A DNA stretch of 64,000 nt from Platerodrilus igneus (Eukaryota > Arthropoda > Insecta > Coleoptera > Lycidae), in NCBI GenBank assembly GCA_036346225.1, contig JARFIW010001178.1:3476917-3540916 (forward strand). Reading direction: 5' to 3'. Shown piece by piece: positions 1-10,968 of the stretch. Position 1 is the stretch's first letter; every line of letters starts with the position of its first letter. The notes under the pieces were generated by a model. It made no database searches and had not been told where the DNA came from. It saw only the letters and a program-made list of their open reading frames with translations. The translations under genes were made by a program, and so were the position numbers.

Positions 1-706
1 GTACACTCCAAAATGGAAAAGCTAGAAAAAAGTGATAATTCTGCCATTGAGACAAAACACATACTTGCATCCATCACGAAAAGCTTACACAGCCGAATTA
101 TAGAAAATTCTTTGCAGTTGAAAGTTCAGAGCGTTTTAAACACACAAGACGACAACACTAAAACTGAGTTTAAGAAATGTTATTTGAATTTCCATAACGA
201 AATGCAAACGTACATTGAAGGGTGGATAAAACCTTTATAAAAATTTGATAAGTTTGACTGGATGTTTCTGCCCAATATAAATGAGAATATTAAATGGACC
301 ATTATTGAAACACTTTTACTTTTAAAAGACAAGAACATCGAAATTGATGACAAAATTGGTAGATGAGTGGGTGAATTTAAAATCTTTCGGCCAAAATCTA
401 AGCGAGCAAGACAAACTTATAAGTGCAAATTAACTTTGGTTAAATTTCTTTAAAACACCTAATGCACATTTGTACTCGGAATTATTAAAAATCGCACAGT
501 ATTTTTTTGCATACCTCTCATAATGCCAACGTTGAGAGGGTGTTTTCATTAATTGCTCAACAGTGGACGAAAGAAAGAAATTTATTCACCACTGAAACGG
601 TTTCGTCATTAATCAAGACAAAATATAATTTCAGTGACTTTAATTGTCTTGATTTTTATAAATTTCTTTTAAGCAAGGAAGCTATTCTGACGGCCATTGG
701 AAAGAC

Positions 707-710
<4 letters not shown>
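1..710 (+). pseudogene. hAT-superfamily transposase remnant, C-terminal half
   Basis: Broken reading frame of a cut-and-paste DNA transposase. The last 67 codons (507-710) carry the hAT C-terminal dimerisation signature: an S-x-NA-x-VERVFS block followed by WTKERN and a K-x-NF element, the classic end of hAT and zinc-finger-MYM/BED-like proteins. Upstream, 13-240 is an open frame of matching composition that stops just before 241; recognisable protein continues past stop codons to about 430, so at least two stops or frameshifts separate the pieces. The catalytic core lies outside the window to the left or is lost. The frame ends directly at an (AT)n run. Sure of the family from the dimerisation block; the upstream 240 bases are assigned by continuity only. 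Confidence 0.75.

Positions 711-760
<50 letters not shown>
711..760. repeat. (AT)25 microsatellite
   Basis: Uninterrupted AT dinucleotides, seen directly. It separates the hAT remnant from the LTR-like unit, and a similar run closes that unit at 2512. Confidence 0.98.
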
Positions 761-763
<3 letters not shown>

Positions 764-2508
764 AGTGTCAGAGGAGCTACCAAGGGTTCTAAGGGTTGTT
801 TAGTAGAAGGTAGTGTATGCCAAGTAAAATGATCCATATATCTGATCACATAATTTAAAAAAATGTATGTTTGCCGTACTGTACATATGCTAAAGTATTC
901 AAAATGGTTGTTGAAATGTAAGTGCCAAGAGGTAAATTAAAATGACTTGATGACGTGATAAAATACACAGTGCTCAAGGGTTTATACTGAGTTAGAATTT
1001 AATAGGCCATTGAAAGTACATTTGCCATCCGAAAACCGGATGCGTCTATGGATGTCCACTATCAACCACGCCGATCCAGGGTCATGTTTGTGATTTATTT
1101 TGGCTTTTGTTTAATTAGAATCAACTTTTGGACGAATATGTAATCTCAAAATTATAAGTAATAACAATGTCAAATGTGATTGAAGGATTGTAAAATATTT
1201 AGAACCAATACTAGAATATTATGTGTAAACTATGAAAGTGTAAAATGACATAATTTATGGTATGTGCGACACAAAGTTAGTGTTTAAATATTATTGGACG
1301 ATTTTAGTTTATGTAATTTGTAATGTAGTAGGCAAGGAATGTTACAGTTATCACCTTGGAAAGTAAACAAGGAGAGTTTTATTTTGAATATTTTTGGTAT
1401 AAAGACGTATTTTAAAGAACTGCGCTAATTTGTGTAAAGATTTTGAAGATTAATAAACGTGTTTGATTTTGAAATAGTTTGATTGTTAAAGAAGGGTAAA
1501 GAGCAGCATCGGGACATAAATAAGTAGTAGCGACGACAAGGAAGAGTAAAGATTTGTATTAGTGCGACGGCAAAGCGACGAATAGTAAGATAGATTTGGA
1601 ACGATATTGATAAAGGCAGAAGGCATCGGATTGGAATTTTAAGAAGGAAGAATATTTGGGATCGATTTGGATATAGATTATAGGTAGCAGGGCATTGAGT
1701 GGTTATAAAAAGGGACGAAGATTGATTTTGATATGGATGTATATGTAGCGGGGCATTGAGTGATTTGGAACAGGACGACGATAGATTTGGATTGAGTACG
1801 GATTAAAGGCGGACGGATTAATTTGGAACAAGAGGAGCGAGATTAGGAGAACACGTAAAAGCAGCAATTGGATGTGGAAGAGTCAACGCAGAAACTACGA
1901 CGGAAGAATTAGCGCAGGGGAAGTAAAATAAACGGGTATTCTAAATTCTAAAATTCGGGTCATTTATTTCAGATATTGGGAGCAACTAAAATTTAAGGAA
2001 AGATACCTGGAGGCGAGACGGAATTTCAACAGGATAGTACAACCGTGTAAAGGCGCATACGGCGACGAGGATTTTGAGCCAGCAGTAAACGAGGCCGGAA
2101 ACAAAGTATAATCCAGGTGAGTGCTGTGAAATATCTTATAACGTCAAAAGTCATAAATTTGTGGTATTAAATTAAGTTGGCACAAGGCAACGTTGATCAT
2201 AAAAATTTGGCATATACAAAACTAGATTCAAAAATTAGTACTAAAACAAAAGAGAGTGCAGTTTGGTTGGGCATTGCACATCTACTTACCACTGAACCCA
2301 CGGTAAGTAGGTGGACACCCTGAGAATAAAGAGTTCAAATAGTCGAGGCATTTTAATAACAATTTTGATTAAATAACCAACCAAACGTTGCAAAAGTACG
2401 GGGCGTGCAATAGGTGTTTGCACATTATACAAAAAAGCATTGAAATTTAGAAGAAGGGGCGTGCGACGAGAAAATAAAGTAATAATAAAAAAAAAGGGGG
2501 TGGAGTAT

Positions 2509-2511
<3 letters not shown>
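761..2511 (+). mobile_element. LTR-retrotransposon-like non-coding unit (tentative)
   Basis: A 1.75-kb block lying exactly between two (AT)n runs, as if inserted into one AT microsatellite. It starts with TGTAGTGTCAGAGG, has an AATAAA at 1452-1457 about 690 bases in, becomes strongly purine-rich (1500-2100, with two copies of GGGCATTGAGTG at about 1689 and 1752), and ends in a polypurine stretch (A-run then GGGGG at about 2488-2505). These are features of an LTR followed by a leader and a polypurine tract, but no gag or pol frame is present and I found no second LTR. It could be a non-autonomous LTR derivative or an unrelated satellite-like repeat. Confidence 0.3.

Positions 2512-2547
<36 letters not shown>
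2512..2547. repeat. (AT)n microsatellite
   Basis: About 18 AT units, seen directly, at the right edge of the LTR-like unit. Confidence 0.97.
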
Positions 2548-2549
<2 letters not shown>

Positions 2550-2959
2550 AAATACTGATAAATAAAAGTATATAAATTGCAAATAACCTTTTATATATTA
2601 AAGTAGATGTTTTAGTTTCTAATTTTTAGTTGAACTGTTGATTTATTATTTGTTTAGCGAAAATAGTTTATATTTTTTAATTAGATGATTTATTTTTGTT
2701 CCTTTTTAAAAGAGAGAATTGTACACTTTAGTAGTTAATTTGAGATGTCATCTGTAATGATGTGGTATCTACTACAATACCTACATACTTTCATAAAATT
2801 TTATAAGAATAAACAAAAAGTGATAAATTATAACATTTTAAACTTGTTTTGTTTTATTGATACCTAAGGTATCCAAATTTCTGCAAAAATGTTCGGGGTT
2901 TAAGCTAAAAAATCCAGGCTTCTTGAGCTTCTTGTCCTGGTTTATTGAATATACAGATA

Positions 2960-3120
2960 GCAACCCTACTCTCAAGCTATCAGTATGCGATTTCTGGGTT
3001 TTACTAATTACTCGCCAACACATTTTCTTATCACAAAGCATTTCTTCTTTTAGCGTGTATCTAATCACATCTTTTTCACATACCTAATTATCAGTTCGTT
3101 ATCTATAATGTGGTTTCCAG
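2960..3120 (+). repeat. Diverged direct repeat, copy 1
   Basis: Shares with 4030-4240 the succession TATCAG, ATTTCTGG, TTTTACTAAT, CACATTTTCTTAT (inverted in part), CTCTTTTAGC and CATACCTAATTATCAG. Copy 2 holds an extra internal segment around GTGTTGGCATTTTCTTA. The family is unknown to me. Confidence 0.6.
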
Positions 3121-4029
3121 ATATCACTGCTTCTTTAAACTAAGTTTACATTCTTGCTAAAGTTTGTTACTAGTTTTTAATAATTGTACTAACATATTTA
3201 CAGTAAAAACTAACTTCGTTTTCTTATTGTACGATGGCATACCCTATTCAGCAGCCCCTCCAATCAATGTCAGAATGTAAATATAGTTTTAAGTTGAAGT
3301 ATGATTCTGTACATCTACAAGTATCTTTTATTTGTACTTCAAAATATAACAACTACACGTAAGATCATGTATTTAAAAATAAAATTTTTTAATATATGTA
3401 CATTCTGCCTTGCACAAATTAAAATAAACAATAGCTTGATTGACTACTGACCTTTCATAACTGTTTCAAATTTTGATCATTGAATTCTTCCAAGTTCACC
3501 ACAGTGTAGCCAGGTAAATACCCAGAGATAATAATGCGTTGCTTTTTCAATATTTTCACATACACAGTGGCATATGGTGGTATCGTTTCTTGTAAGTATA
3601 GTGCTAAATGCAGTGTGATAAACCATTTGTTGATGGATTATTCCAGTTGAGCTGGTATAAATTCTTTTCTAACCATGCGTTGTACTTTTTAATATCCTCT
3701 CATAGGCTGATAAAGGCTTTTCTAATATCTCGTGCCATACTTCATCGTTTTCCATATTTAATACAGCATTTTCTTTGAGAAGAAAACTAATATGAAAACT
3801 TTGAATGTCCAGGATGTAAGCCATGTTTTTCTCTTGGAGGATTGAATTTTAAATATCCAAACGGTAAAATGTCTTTCCGATACACTTAATTATTTCAACT
3901 CCAATGGTCACAACTTAGTCAACTTTTCACCTGAAACCTATACATGGTTATAATTAAAGAATATTGTATGATACTCGTCTATAAGTATCTCTAATGCACT
4001 TGCAATGAATGGACTTTTATATAAATGAA

Positions 4030-4240
4030 GCCCCATACGTTATCAGCATGTAATTTCTGGCTTTTACTAATCGCAGTATTGTGATAAGAAAATGTGTTGG
4101 CATTTTCTTATAACCATACTGCACAAAAACGTTTCCTCTTTTAGCATGCTATCTAACTACGTGCCTTTTTACATACCTAATTATCAGCCTAATTTCCCAA
4201 CTGCTGCCAATCTTATCAAATGTATGGTTTCTGAATGTGA
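4030..4240 (+). repeat. Diverged direct repeat, copy 2
   Basis: See copy 1 at 2960-3120. The shared CATACCTAATTATCAG is identical in both; the remainder differs by scattered substitutions and an insertion in which the CACATTTTCTTA motif appears in both orientations. Confidence 0.6.
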
Positions 4241-4440
4241 TTCAAGGAAGGTTCACCCATTATTCGTGTTTTTCCCTAAATAATGACATCATATTAAAAT
4301 CATGCATTCTGTATAAAACAATTTTGAATAAATCATAATTAATATAATAATAATGAAACAAGTTGTACAAATTATAGTCCAGTGTTCCTTTTTTTACTTT
4401 AAAAATACTTATTTCTAATTCTTTTACCATAACCCCTCAC

Positions 4441-5205
4441 ACCTACATTCTCAACAATTCAATTGCCCAATGAGGCACCACCCCATTCAGCACCCGCCTA
4501 CAGAGCTCTCCCCTCCCCATCATACCAAGCCACCGCTGACAAGCCTTGTATCAACACGAAAAATATGACCTTGGGGTTCCCTGGGCGAAGCCCTAGTGCT
4601 GCGCCCCCTGAGGTAAGTTATATATAAAGATGGCTTCAATGATTTATCTGAATTTTTCGCGTTAATACATGCATGTTCATTTGAAATTGGCAAGCTGAGT
4701 AAAAGATGAAACGCGTCCCATTTCCCCATTCCGTATTTATTTATATTCATTCTTATTGACACAAATGGTCTTTCGAATGGGGACCTTGGACCGAAGCCCT
4801 AGCGCTACGTGACTATATTGATGATTACGTCACTTATTAGAACTCAGCTTGCTATTCTACTCATCTGTAAGTGGCAGAGTAGTTTCATTAAAGCGCACGC
4901 GTGTAGTTAATTTCGTACAAACCATTTAGAAAACAAAGTGGTGAGTCATCTCTTAATTCAATTGTAACTGTGATGTGTTAAGAGTCAGGGAGTTGCTGTG
5001 TTTCGATGTGTAAGAAATAATTAATAGGTAAATACTGATGGTTGTTGGAAATTCTGGAATTAAATAGTGAGTACTATTATAAGCCTTTATGTAACTTCAT
5101 AAAACAACATCTGAATTTTTAAAGGTCAATTGTATGTATTTTGATAATAGGACATTATTTAATTGAAAATAATATTTGGTTGGCCTAATTAGTAATTTGA
5201 ACCAC
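4441..5205. other. Intergenic stretch, relatively GC-rich at its start
   Basis: 4440-4620 is noticeably C-rich against the AT-rich surroundings. A short element is repeated: GACCTTGGGGTTCCC followed by GAAGCCCTAGTGCTGCG (about 4567-4603), and GGACCTTGGACCGAAGCCCT with AGCGCTACG (4781-4809). The 80-codon open frame on the minus strand at 4520-4762 shows no recognisable domain. No gene is called. Confidence 0.5.
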
Positions 5206-5953
5206 ATGGTGTCATAACAATAGTCTTAACCTGAATATCTCCAAATGCAAAAGCGCTACTTTCTCTCGTAAAAAGCAGATTACATATTTTAACTATACCA
5301 TTGAATCTATCGATATACCACGATATTTTATGGTAAAAGATTTAGGAATTAAATTTGAAGATAAATTGAGATTCTCACAACATGTTGCAGATGTCACAGT
5401 GTCCTCATTTAAAATCTTAGGTTTTCTTATTAGGAATTGTAAAACATTTACCAACCTGAAGACCCTAAAATTACTTTACTTCTCTTTGGTATGGTCAAAG
5501 CTTGAGTACTGTTCATTGATATGGTATCCATATTATGATAAGCATAAAGTTTCAGTAGAAGGTGTTCAGCGAAAATTCTTAAAATTTATATACTTTAGAG
5601 TGAATAATTACTACCCTGTGAGAGGTTATCCTCAAAATGAATTACTTAAACTATTTGATATACATTCTTTGGAGAATCGTAGAATTGACTTCTCTGTCGA
5701 ATTTTTATATAATTTGCTTCACAATGCAATTGACTGCCCATATTTATTATCAAAAATTTATTTTCATACGCCGAGGCTTAATGCGAGAGTTAATGATACA
5801 TTCGTATGTGCCACTTCAAGAACAAATTTACTGCTTAAATCACCTATTTATGTTATGTGCCAAAATTATGATAAAATTTCTAATGTTAGTGATATAATGT
5901 TCCATAGCATTAAACGTATACTGCATGTTATGCATGAACAAACCCATACATAA
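5206..5953 (+). pseudogene. Reverse transcriptase C-terminal fragment (Jockey/CR1-like)
   Basis: One uninterrupted frame of about 249 codons, longer than the part after the first ATG at 5330. It opens with the LNLN-x-x-K-x-K block that follows the RT catalytic YxDD in non-LTR elements, then a VKDLGI-x-F motif and the thumb segment with YFSLVWSKLEYCSLIW and a VQRKFLKF motif, all typical of Jockey/CR1/LOA elements. The fingers and catalytic palm are missing, so it cannot be active. It has no stop codon over 249 codons, which suggests a fairly recent insertion. The family clade is an inference from motif style. Confidence 0.8.
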
Positions 5954-6077
5954 TTAACTAAATTTTACTTTAATATTATTCTATTGTATCTTAGTCTATA
6001 CCATCTTTTTAGATATTTGTTATTGTTCTGTAATTGGAATGTTTTCTGTTGAACAATAAATTCCTTATTATTATTAA
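5206..6077 (+). mobile_element. 5'-truncated Jockey/CR1-type LINE
   Basis: Contains the C-terminal part of a non-LTR reverse transcriptase (5206-5953) and a short 3' UTR ending in an AATAAA-like stretch and a TTATTA repeat (6063-6076), the usual simple-repeat tail of this group. The 5' boundary at about 5205 is where the protein similarity abruptly starts, as expected for target-primed truncation. Confidence 0.7.
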
Positions 6078-6549
6078 GACTTATTAGTGAAATTTAGGTT
6101 AGTAACAGTATAAAAACTTAGCAATTTTGGAGTCATATACAGAAAAAGTTAGGATTAAACTGGTTTTTTTTTGTTTATTATGAAAGGCATTTCCAATAAT
6201 TGCGGATTTATGAATGTCATAATTAAACATGAAAGCTGGAAAAATTTGCAATAGCGGATAATTTTGTCAATGACTAACATTTAAGATTTCTTCTTTGAGA
6301 TTTTAGCAATACCTGCTCAGATTTGAGGGTAAGAATTTGTTTTTAGGAAAGTATATTTGTATGTGTACTGAAATTATTTTTGATGATAGAGGTTAAGTTT
6401 AGATTGATTTTTATTTCAATTTGTTTAGGAAATAGATAAAGTCAGCTATTTGTAAAAGATATCCAGCTATCCCAGTGATGAAATCTTATTTGGAAGGAGT
6501 ATTTTAGGTTACAACTTTATTTTATTACGACCAATCAATTATTTTTTGT
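6078..6549. other. Intergenic, nothing recognised
   Basis: AT-rich, no open frame with recognisable content, no repeat structure noticed. Confidence 0.5.
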
Positions 6550-6655
6550 CATTAGGTTTTCGTCTTGAAACTGGTTGGACGTGCAACCTTCACTTATTTC
6601 TATTCTGAGTTAGCCTACACTGTTTCATGAAATTCCCACAGCCTAGACACAGCTC
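6550..6655 (-). mobile_element. RTE-like LINE, 3'-end fragment
   Basis: Reverse complement reads as the last ~100 bases of the LINE family at 6886-9760: the GGxxxTxxAxxxAG coding end, a CCAACCAGTTTCAAGAC-like segment, then CCTAATGAC. Too short to encode anything. It lies about 230 bases from the 3' end of the longer copy in the same orientation. Confidence 0.65.
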
Positions 6656-6860
6656 GGTTCCCCTTCTATTGTTCCCTAATTATATGCCATATTCCACCAA
6701 GATTCAGTGGTATGTGAAGGGGATTAAGCAGCCCGTGGCTGCCAAGGATCGCCCAACACTTAGTCATTTGTTGAATTAATAGTAATCGAGTAAATCCTTT
6801 CGCACAATTAACATTAGATGAGAGTATTGTAAAACTAATATCTGTAGTTGCTTATAGTCA
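6656..6860 (+). repeat. Dispersed repeat, copy 1 (inverted copy at 14880-15005)
   Basis: Contains GGGGATTAAGCAGC, then a GCC-AAG-GATCGCCC-A-ACACTTAG run and TTTGTTGAATTAATAG. The reverse complement of 14880-15005 has the same succession with scattered changes (AGGAGATTAAGCAGC, GATCGCCCTACACTTAG, TTTGCTGAATGAATAG). Both copies lie beside RTE-like LINE 3' ends, so this may be part of a composite repeat. Confidence 0.6.
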
Positions 6861-7851
6861 TCAGGTTTAATTACAGTTATCTTTTTCATCATTAGGTTTT
6901 ACATCTTCAAATTGGTTGGATGCGTACCTCTATTGATTTGTATTCTCAGCTAGCCTGCACATTTCCCTGAAACTCACACAGCCTACATCTTTCACTATAT
7001 GTGTGCAATAGTCTAATCTAGGTCAACCTATACCTCCCTTTTTTCTTATCTCTGCCTCTAATATATTCCGTACTATTCTCTCATGCCTTAGTATGTGGCC
7101 TATCATCCTATCTCTTTCATCCCCTACCATTTCTAGTATCTCTTTGTTCTTAACCTTGTCTGTCCATGATATCATCATCATACATCTGTAGCACCACATT
7201 TAAAAGGCTTCTATCTTTTTCCTGTCCGCTTCTCCTACTGCCATACACAGCCGTACAGTGCCATGCTCCACATATATGTTTTAAGCAATCTTTTCCTTGT
7301 TTCCATGTTTGTTGTCTTTGAACACAGTAATTGCTTTTTCTTGTTAAATATAGCACGACCTTGTGCTAATGTTTACTTTATATCTTTTATGCTCTTTCCA
7401 TCTTGCGTTATTTGACTTCCTAGGTAGCAGAAATCCTCAACGTCTTTTAAGTTTTCATTACCTATTTGTATTCAAGTTTTTACTTTATTTTCCATTCCTT
7501 TGCATGCTAGTGCTTTAGTTCTATTTTTGTTAATTTTAACCGTATCTCTCTGATAGAATGGTTTGCATTTAATTAAGAGCAGCTTCTAACTCTTCCTTGC
7601 TAGATGCTAATACTGCTACATCATCTGCAAATCTAAGCATATCAATCTTTTATCCCTGCATAATAATTCCAAACATCTTTCTGCATTTGACAGTATTCAT
7701 TGCTTCTTCGATGTACAAGTTACAAATTAATAGCGATAGGGCACATCCCTGTCTCACCCTTTCCTAATATTTACTTCTCGTTCCTGATCTAATTCTATTA
7801 CCGCTATTTGCTCTTTGTGTAAGCTATGTACTATTCGTCTATCCCTATAAC

Positions 7852-8290
7852 TCATTCCAACCTTTTTGAGTATTTCGAATAATTTTTCCATTTTACATTG
7901 TCAAATGCTTTTTCCAGATCTATAAACCTTATATACGCGCTCTCACCTTTTTCTATTGTTTTCTCTATTATCACCCTCAGAGCCAAAATTGCCTCCAGTG
8001 TTCCCCTGTTTCGCCTAAACCCAAATTGATCTTCTCCTAGTACTTCGTCAGCTCGGTTTTCCATTCGTCTTTGTACAAGTCTAGTTAATATTTTTGACAC
8101 GCATGCCGCCAAACTTTTTGTTCGAATATTTTCACGTCTATCCGAGCCTCTCTTTTTTGGTATAGTGTCTATGATGTTACGTTTGAAATCTTTGGGTATC
8201 TCGCTTGTCTCATACATACAGCTTACAAGTTGGAAGAGACGTTCAGTTTCTGCTTGCATCTTATCTGTACTCGGTGCCTTACCGTTTTTC
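7852..8290 (-). pseudogene. RTE-like reverse transcriptase, fingers/palm copy 2
   Basis: Frame of about 135 codons (start at 8259) plus an in-frame lead-in. Visible in order: LKNGKAP (start of the RT domain), ERLFQLVS, IPKDFKR and I-IPKK (RT-1), ENIRTKSLAACVSKI (RT-2), RRMEN...EDQFGFRRNRGT (RT-3, GFR-x-x-RGT signature) and FIDLEKAFDNV (RT-4, containing the first catalytic aspartate). The frame is lost at 7852, before the YxDD block, which I did not find intact. The same segment recurs at 8314-8748 with an offset of about 383 bases. Confidence 0.8.
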
Positions 8291-8313
8291 AGACTTTTAA
8301 TGCTAAATCAAAC

Positions 8314-8748
8314 TCATCTCACGCTTCCCCCTTTTTCTATCGTTTTCTCCATTATCACCCTGAGAGCTAAAATACGCTCCCGTGTTCCCCTATTTCGCCT
8401 AAATCCAAATTGATCTTCTCCTAGTACTTCTACAACTCGTTTTTCCATTCGTCTTTGTACAATTCTAATTAATATTTTTGACACGCATGCTGCCAAACTT
8501 ATTGTTCGAAAATTTTCACATCTATCCACGCCTCTCTTTTGGTACAGTGACTACGATATGCATTTGAAATATTTGGATATCTCGGTTGTCTCATTCATAT
8601 AACTTACAAGTTGGAAGAGACGTTCTGTTACTGTTTGTATAGCGGCTTTTAGAGTTTCTGATTGCACCTTATCTGTACGCGAAGCCTTACCATTTTTCAG
8701 ACTCTCCAATGCTAATTCAAACCCATCTCTAAGTATAGGATATCCCAA
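8314..8748 (-). pseudogene. RTE-like reverse transcriptase, fingers copy 1 (tandem duplicate)
   Basis: Two open pieces (8748-8551 and 8529-8314) joined across a frameshift. The first reads LESLKNGKA then ERLFQLVSYMNET, the second ENFRTISLAACVSKI, QRRMEK, EDQFGFRRNRGT and EKTIEKG. It duplicates 7852-8290 but retains about 11 residues between its S-E-T-L and ERLFQ that copy 2 lacks, so the duplication is not recent or the copies have since diverged. It ends at EKTIEKGG, where the duplicated unit restarts. Confidence 0.75.
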
Positions 8749-9001
8749 GTCATCCTTTTCAATATCTGATTCTTGTTCTAATGCTGCTAGTTCCTCTCAA
8801 AGTCAAAGTGCATTTTTCCGTTCCTCTTTGCAGATCTTTAAATTTAAGAGAGGCCTTCATAATTACAATGTTGTGGTCAGTGTCTATATCTGCTTCTGGG
8901 TAGGTTCTACAGTCTTTTACTTGAATCTTTGTAAACCGTTGTCTAACAAGAAAGTAATCTTTTTGATATCTTCCTATATCTACCGGGATCTTCCACGTGT
9001 A

Positions 9002-9560
9002 TCATCTTCTAGCATGATGTTGAAATAATGTGTTTGTGATGGTTAAATTGTTCTTGTCGCAAAATTCTACCAGCCTATTTCTCCTGTCGTTTTTCGTTCC
9101 TAAACCAAATAAACCTACTACCGCTCCTTCCCTATCCTCACTTACCACTGCATTAAAATCCCTCGTAATTATTAAATTTCCATGTCCTTTTACGTATCTT
9201 AATATGTTTTTGATATCTTTGTAGATCGCCTCTACCTCTTCCTCACTGTAGCTAGAGGTGGGCATGTATACTTGTATTATTACTGTATTTACCGGTTTAG
9301 ATTCTAATGTAACTATGAGTACTCTTTCGTTCTACACGTTGTCCTATCTTTTTTCGCATAACTATCCCCACACCCAAATTTCTTTCCTCTGATCCTGTAT
9401 GAATTACCCTAAAGTCTGCACTCCAAAAATCTGCTCCTCTGGCCAGCGAACTTCACTGATCCCTACTATGTCTAGTGTTAACCTATCCATTTCAATTTTC
9501 AAGTTCTTTAACTTACCTACTTGCTTCATACTTCTGACATTCCATGCTCCGACTCACAGA
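9002..9560 (-). pseudogene. APE-type endonuclease of the RTE-like LINE
   Basis: The domain that nicks target DNA for target-primed reverse transcription. In the minus frame upstream of 9265 a VGAWNVRSM block (active-site N of the first EN motif) and ISEVRWPE (catalytic E) can be read across stops; the open frame 9265-9002 then gives VYMPTSSYSEEE, the ITRDFNAVV block (family consensus GDFN, with G replaced by R here) and LVEFCDKNNLTITNTLFQHH. The G-to-R change in the DFN motif and several stops mean it is not functional. Confidence 0.75.
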
Positions 9561-9760
9561 ATGTTCACGGCTCTTTTTTCATATTTTCGGATCACACCCC
9601 CTGAAGTAGTCCCCTTCCGGAGATCCGAATGGGGGACTATTTTAACTCTGGAATATTTTACACCAGAGGATGCTATCTTCTTTAATAATAATAATTTATG
9701 TATGCTGTGTACTTGGGAGGTAATGTGATGGTTTTCTGTCGCCTTCCACATCGCAGTAGT

Positions 9761-10519
9761 ATTTCATAATTTTTCTTTATTTTCTTTTCTCATTTATCCA
9801 TAGCAACTCACTCCCACACCACTGCAGTTAGCCAACACACCCTTATATTCTTACGAGGTCTCTGTCCCCAGAGAAAATCATAATTTAATTCATTTAACAC
9901 ATTTTATCCATAACAGATTTTTCAAAATCAACTATCAGTATTATTAATTTTCACTTGAGCTTATGTAATATTTGTGCATGGTTTCCAAATACAAAGGCAT
10001 ACAATTTACCAAGATCAAGTACTAAAGCATGTTTATTTGAAACTTCTGCAATTGTATTTGTCAGCATTAATATAGAAAACAAGAATCAAAGGAGATATAA
10101 AGTTTATTTTGTTCAAAAGCTCAACACATTAGTTCACCGACTTTTTGGTGAGTTATATTACCAGAATACCACAATACTTTTACATTGTATAGATTGTGCG
10201 TTGTATAGATTTCCTCAAACCTTTATGTTTTCAAATAGGAAATATTCACGATGCTTTGGTAAGATAGCGAGAAATAGAGTAATTTTTATTGATACCTCTG
10301 TAATAAAGGGCTATCGACCGAGTGCTTTCTGATTAAAAAAAAATCAGAAAAAAAAATTAAGTATGCAATGTAGTGATAATGATAATAGTTGATTGTCATT
10401 GATTTCACTACAATCATTGCTGTTGATTTATTGATTGAAGTATTTCTTCATAGAGTTTTAGCTAGTATTTTTAAAATTGTATCAGATTTATATTGTTTCT
10501 TGATACGAGAATGATTATA
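9761..10519. other. Unassigned stretch with one 125-codon open frame
   Basis: 9955-10332 (+) is open for 125 codons (cysteine- and aromatic-rich, no leader, no known motif). It may be decayed transposon protein because the neighbourhood is all repeats, but I cannot identify it. The rest shows nothing recognisable. Confidence 0.35.
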
Positions 10520-10564
10520 GTATTCTTTTGCACCTTTCAAGTATTGGTTCTATTCCCGTTCTAT

Positions 10565-10968
10565 TATAAAGGGTGTTCCATAAAATCTTCAAACAATATC
10601 TCTATGTTTCGATTCCCAATAATTCATCGAGCAAGGTGAGTTCTTACACAGATTTACCATTAATATAAAATAATCTGCGCCTATAGCGCATACTGTCCTG
10701 GATAGGCTGCACTTTTAGTTCTTCATTACAATATTTCTACTTCCACAGATGTGAGAAATGGTATGCAGCATGTAATCGGAAAGATTTACTGGCAATGGAT
10801 TCAGACAAGCTGTATAACAATTATAAACTATGTGAGAAACATTTTCTAGAAAAATATTTTTCGAAAACCTCTAAAGTTCGCAAAAGACTATTAGATAAGG
10901 CAGATCCTACCATTTTTGATAAAAAAGTACTACCGGATCAATTTGAACATAAACCACCAAAAAAATAG
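10565..10968 (+). pseudogene. THAP-type zinc-finger fragment, two apparent exons
   Basis: THAP domains are C2CH zinc-binding DNA-recognition modules found in P-element transposases and in host regulators derived from them. One exon ends ...GCSIKSSNNISMFRFP then HRA with donor GTGAGT at 10639; after an intron with a TTCCACAG acceptor (10748) the frame resumes at 10749 as RCEKWYAACNRKDLL, NYKLCEKHF (the C-x2-H zinc pair), F and a final LPDQFEH, ending at TAG 10966-10968. These match the THAP order FRFP, W, R-x-DL, C-x2-HF. The first zinc cysteine would lie in an upstream exon that I could not place (acceptor candidate just before 10572). Only the domain is visible, so parent protein and function are unknown. 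Confidence 0.6.

Larger units (their letters stand above)
2548..4440. other. Non-coding stretch with one internal direct repeat
   Basis: No convincing gene. Short open frames on both strands (for example 2838-3068 minus and 2857-3087 plus) overlap each other and resemble nothing I know. The only structure found is a diverged direct repeat (2960-3120 and 4030-4240), listed separately. Confidence 0.6.
6886..9760 (-). mobile_element. RTE-like non-LTR retrotransposon (EN + duplicated RT + 3' tail)
   Basis: Longest copy of the window's most abundant LINE. In minus-strand order it shows: an upstream segment (9751-9554), an APE-type endonuclease (about 9560-9002), a reverse transcriptase in two tandem partial copies (8748-8314 and 8290-7852), the thumb/C-terminal region (about 7850-6990) with the GHILRHE-like block, and a 3' end at about 6886 with CCTAATGATGA. 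The single EN-RT arrangement and the short trinucleotide 3' tail fit the RTE clade; insect proteins of this type are often mislabelled craniofacial development protein 2. Many stops and frameshifts: inactive. Confidence 0.75.
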
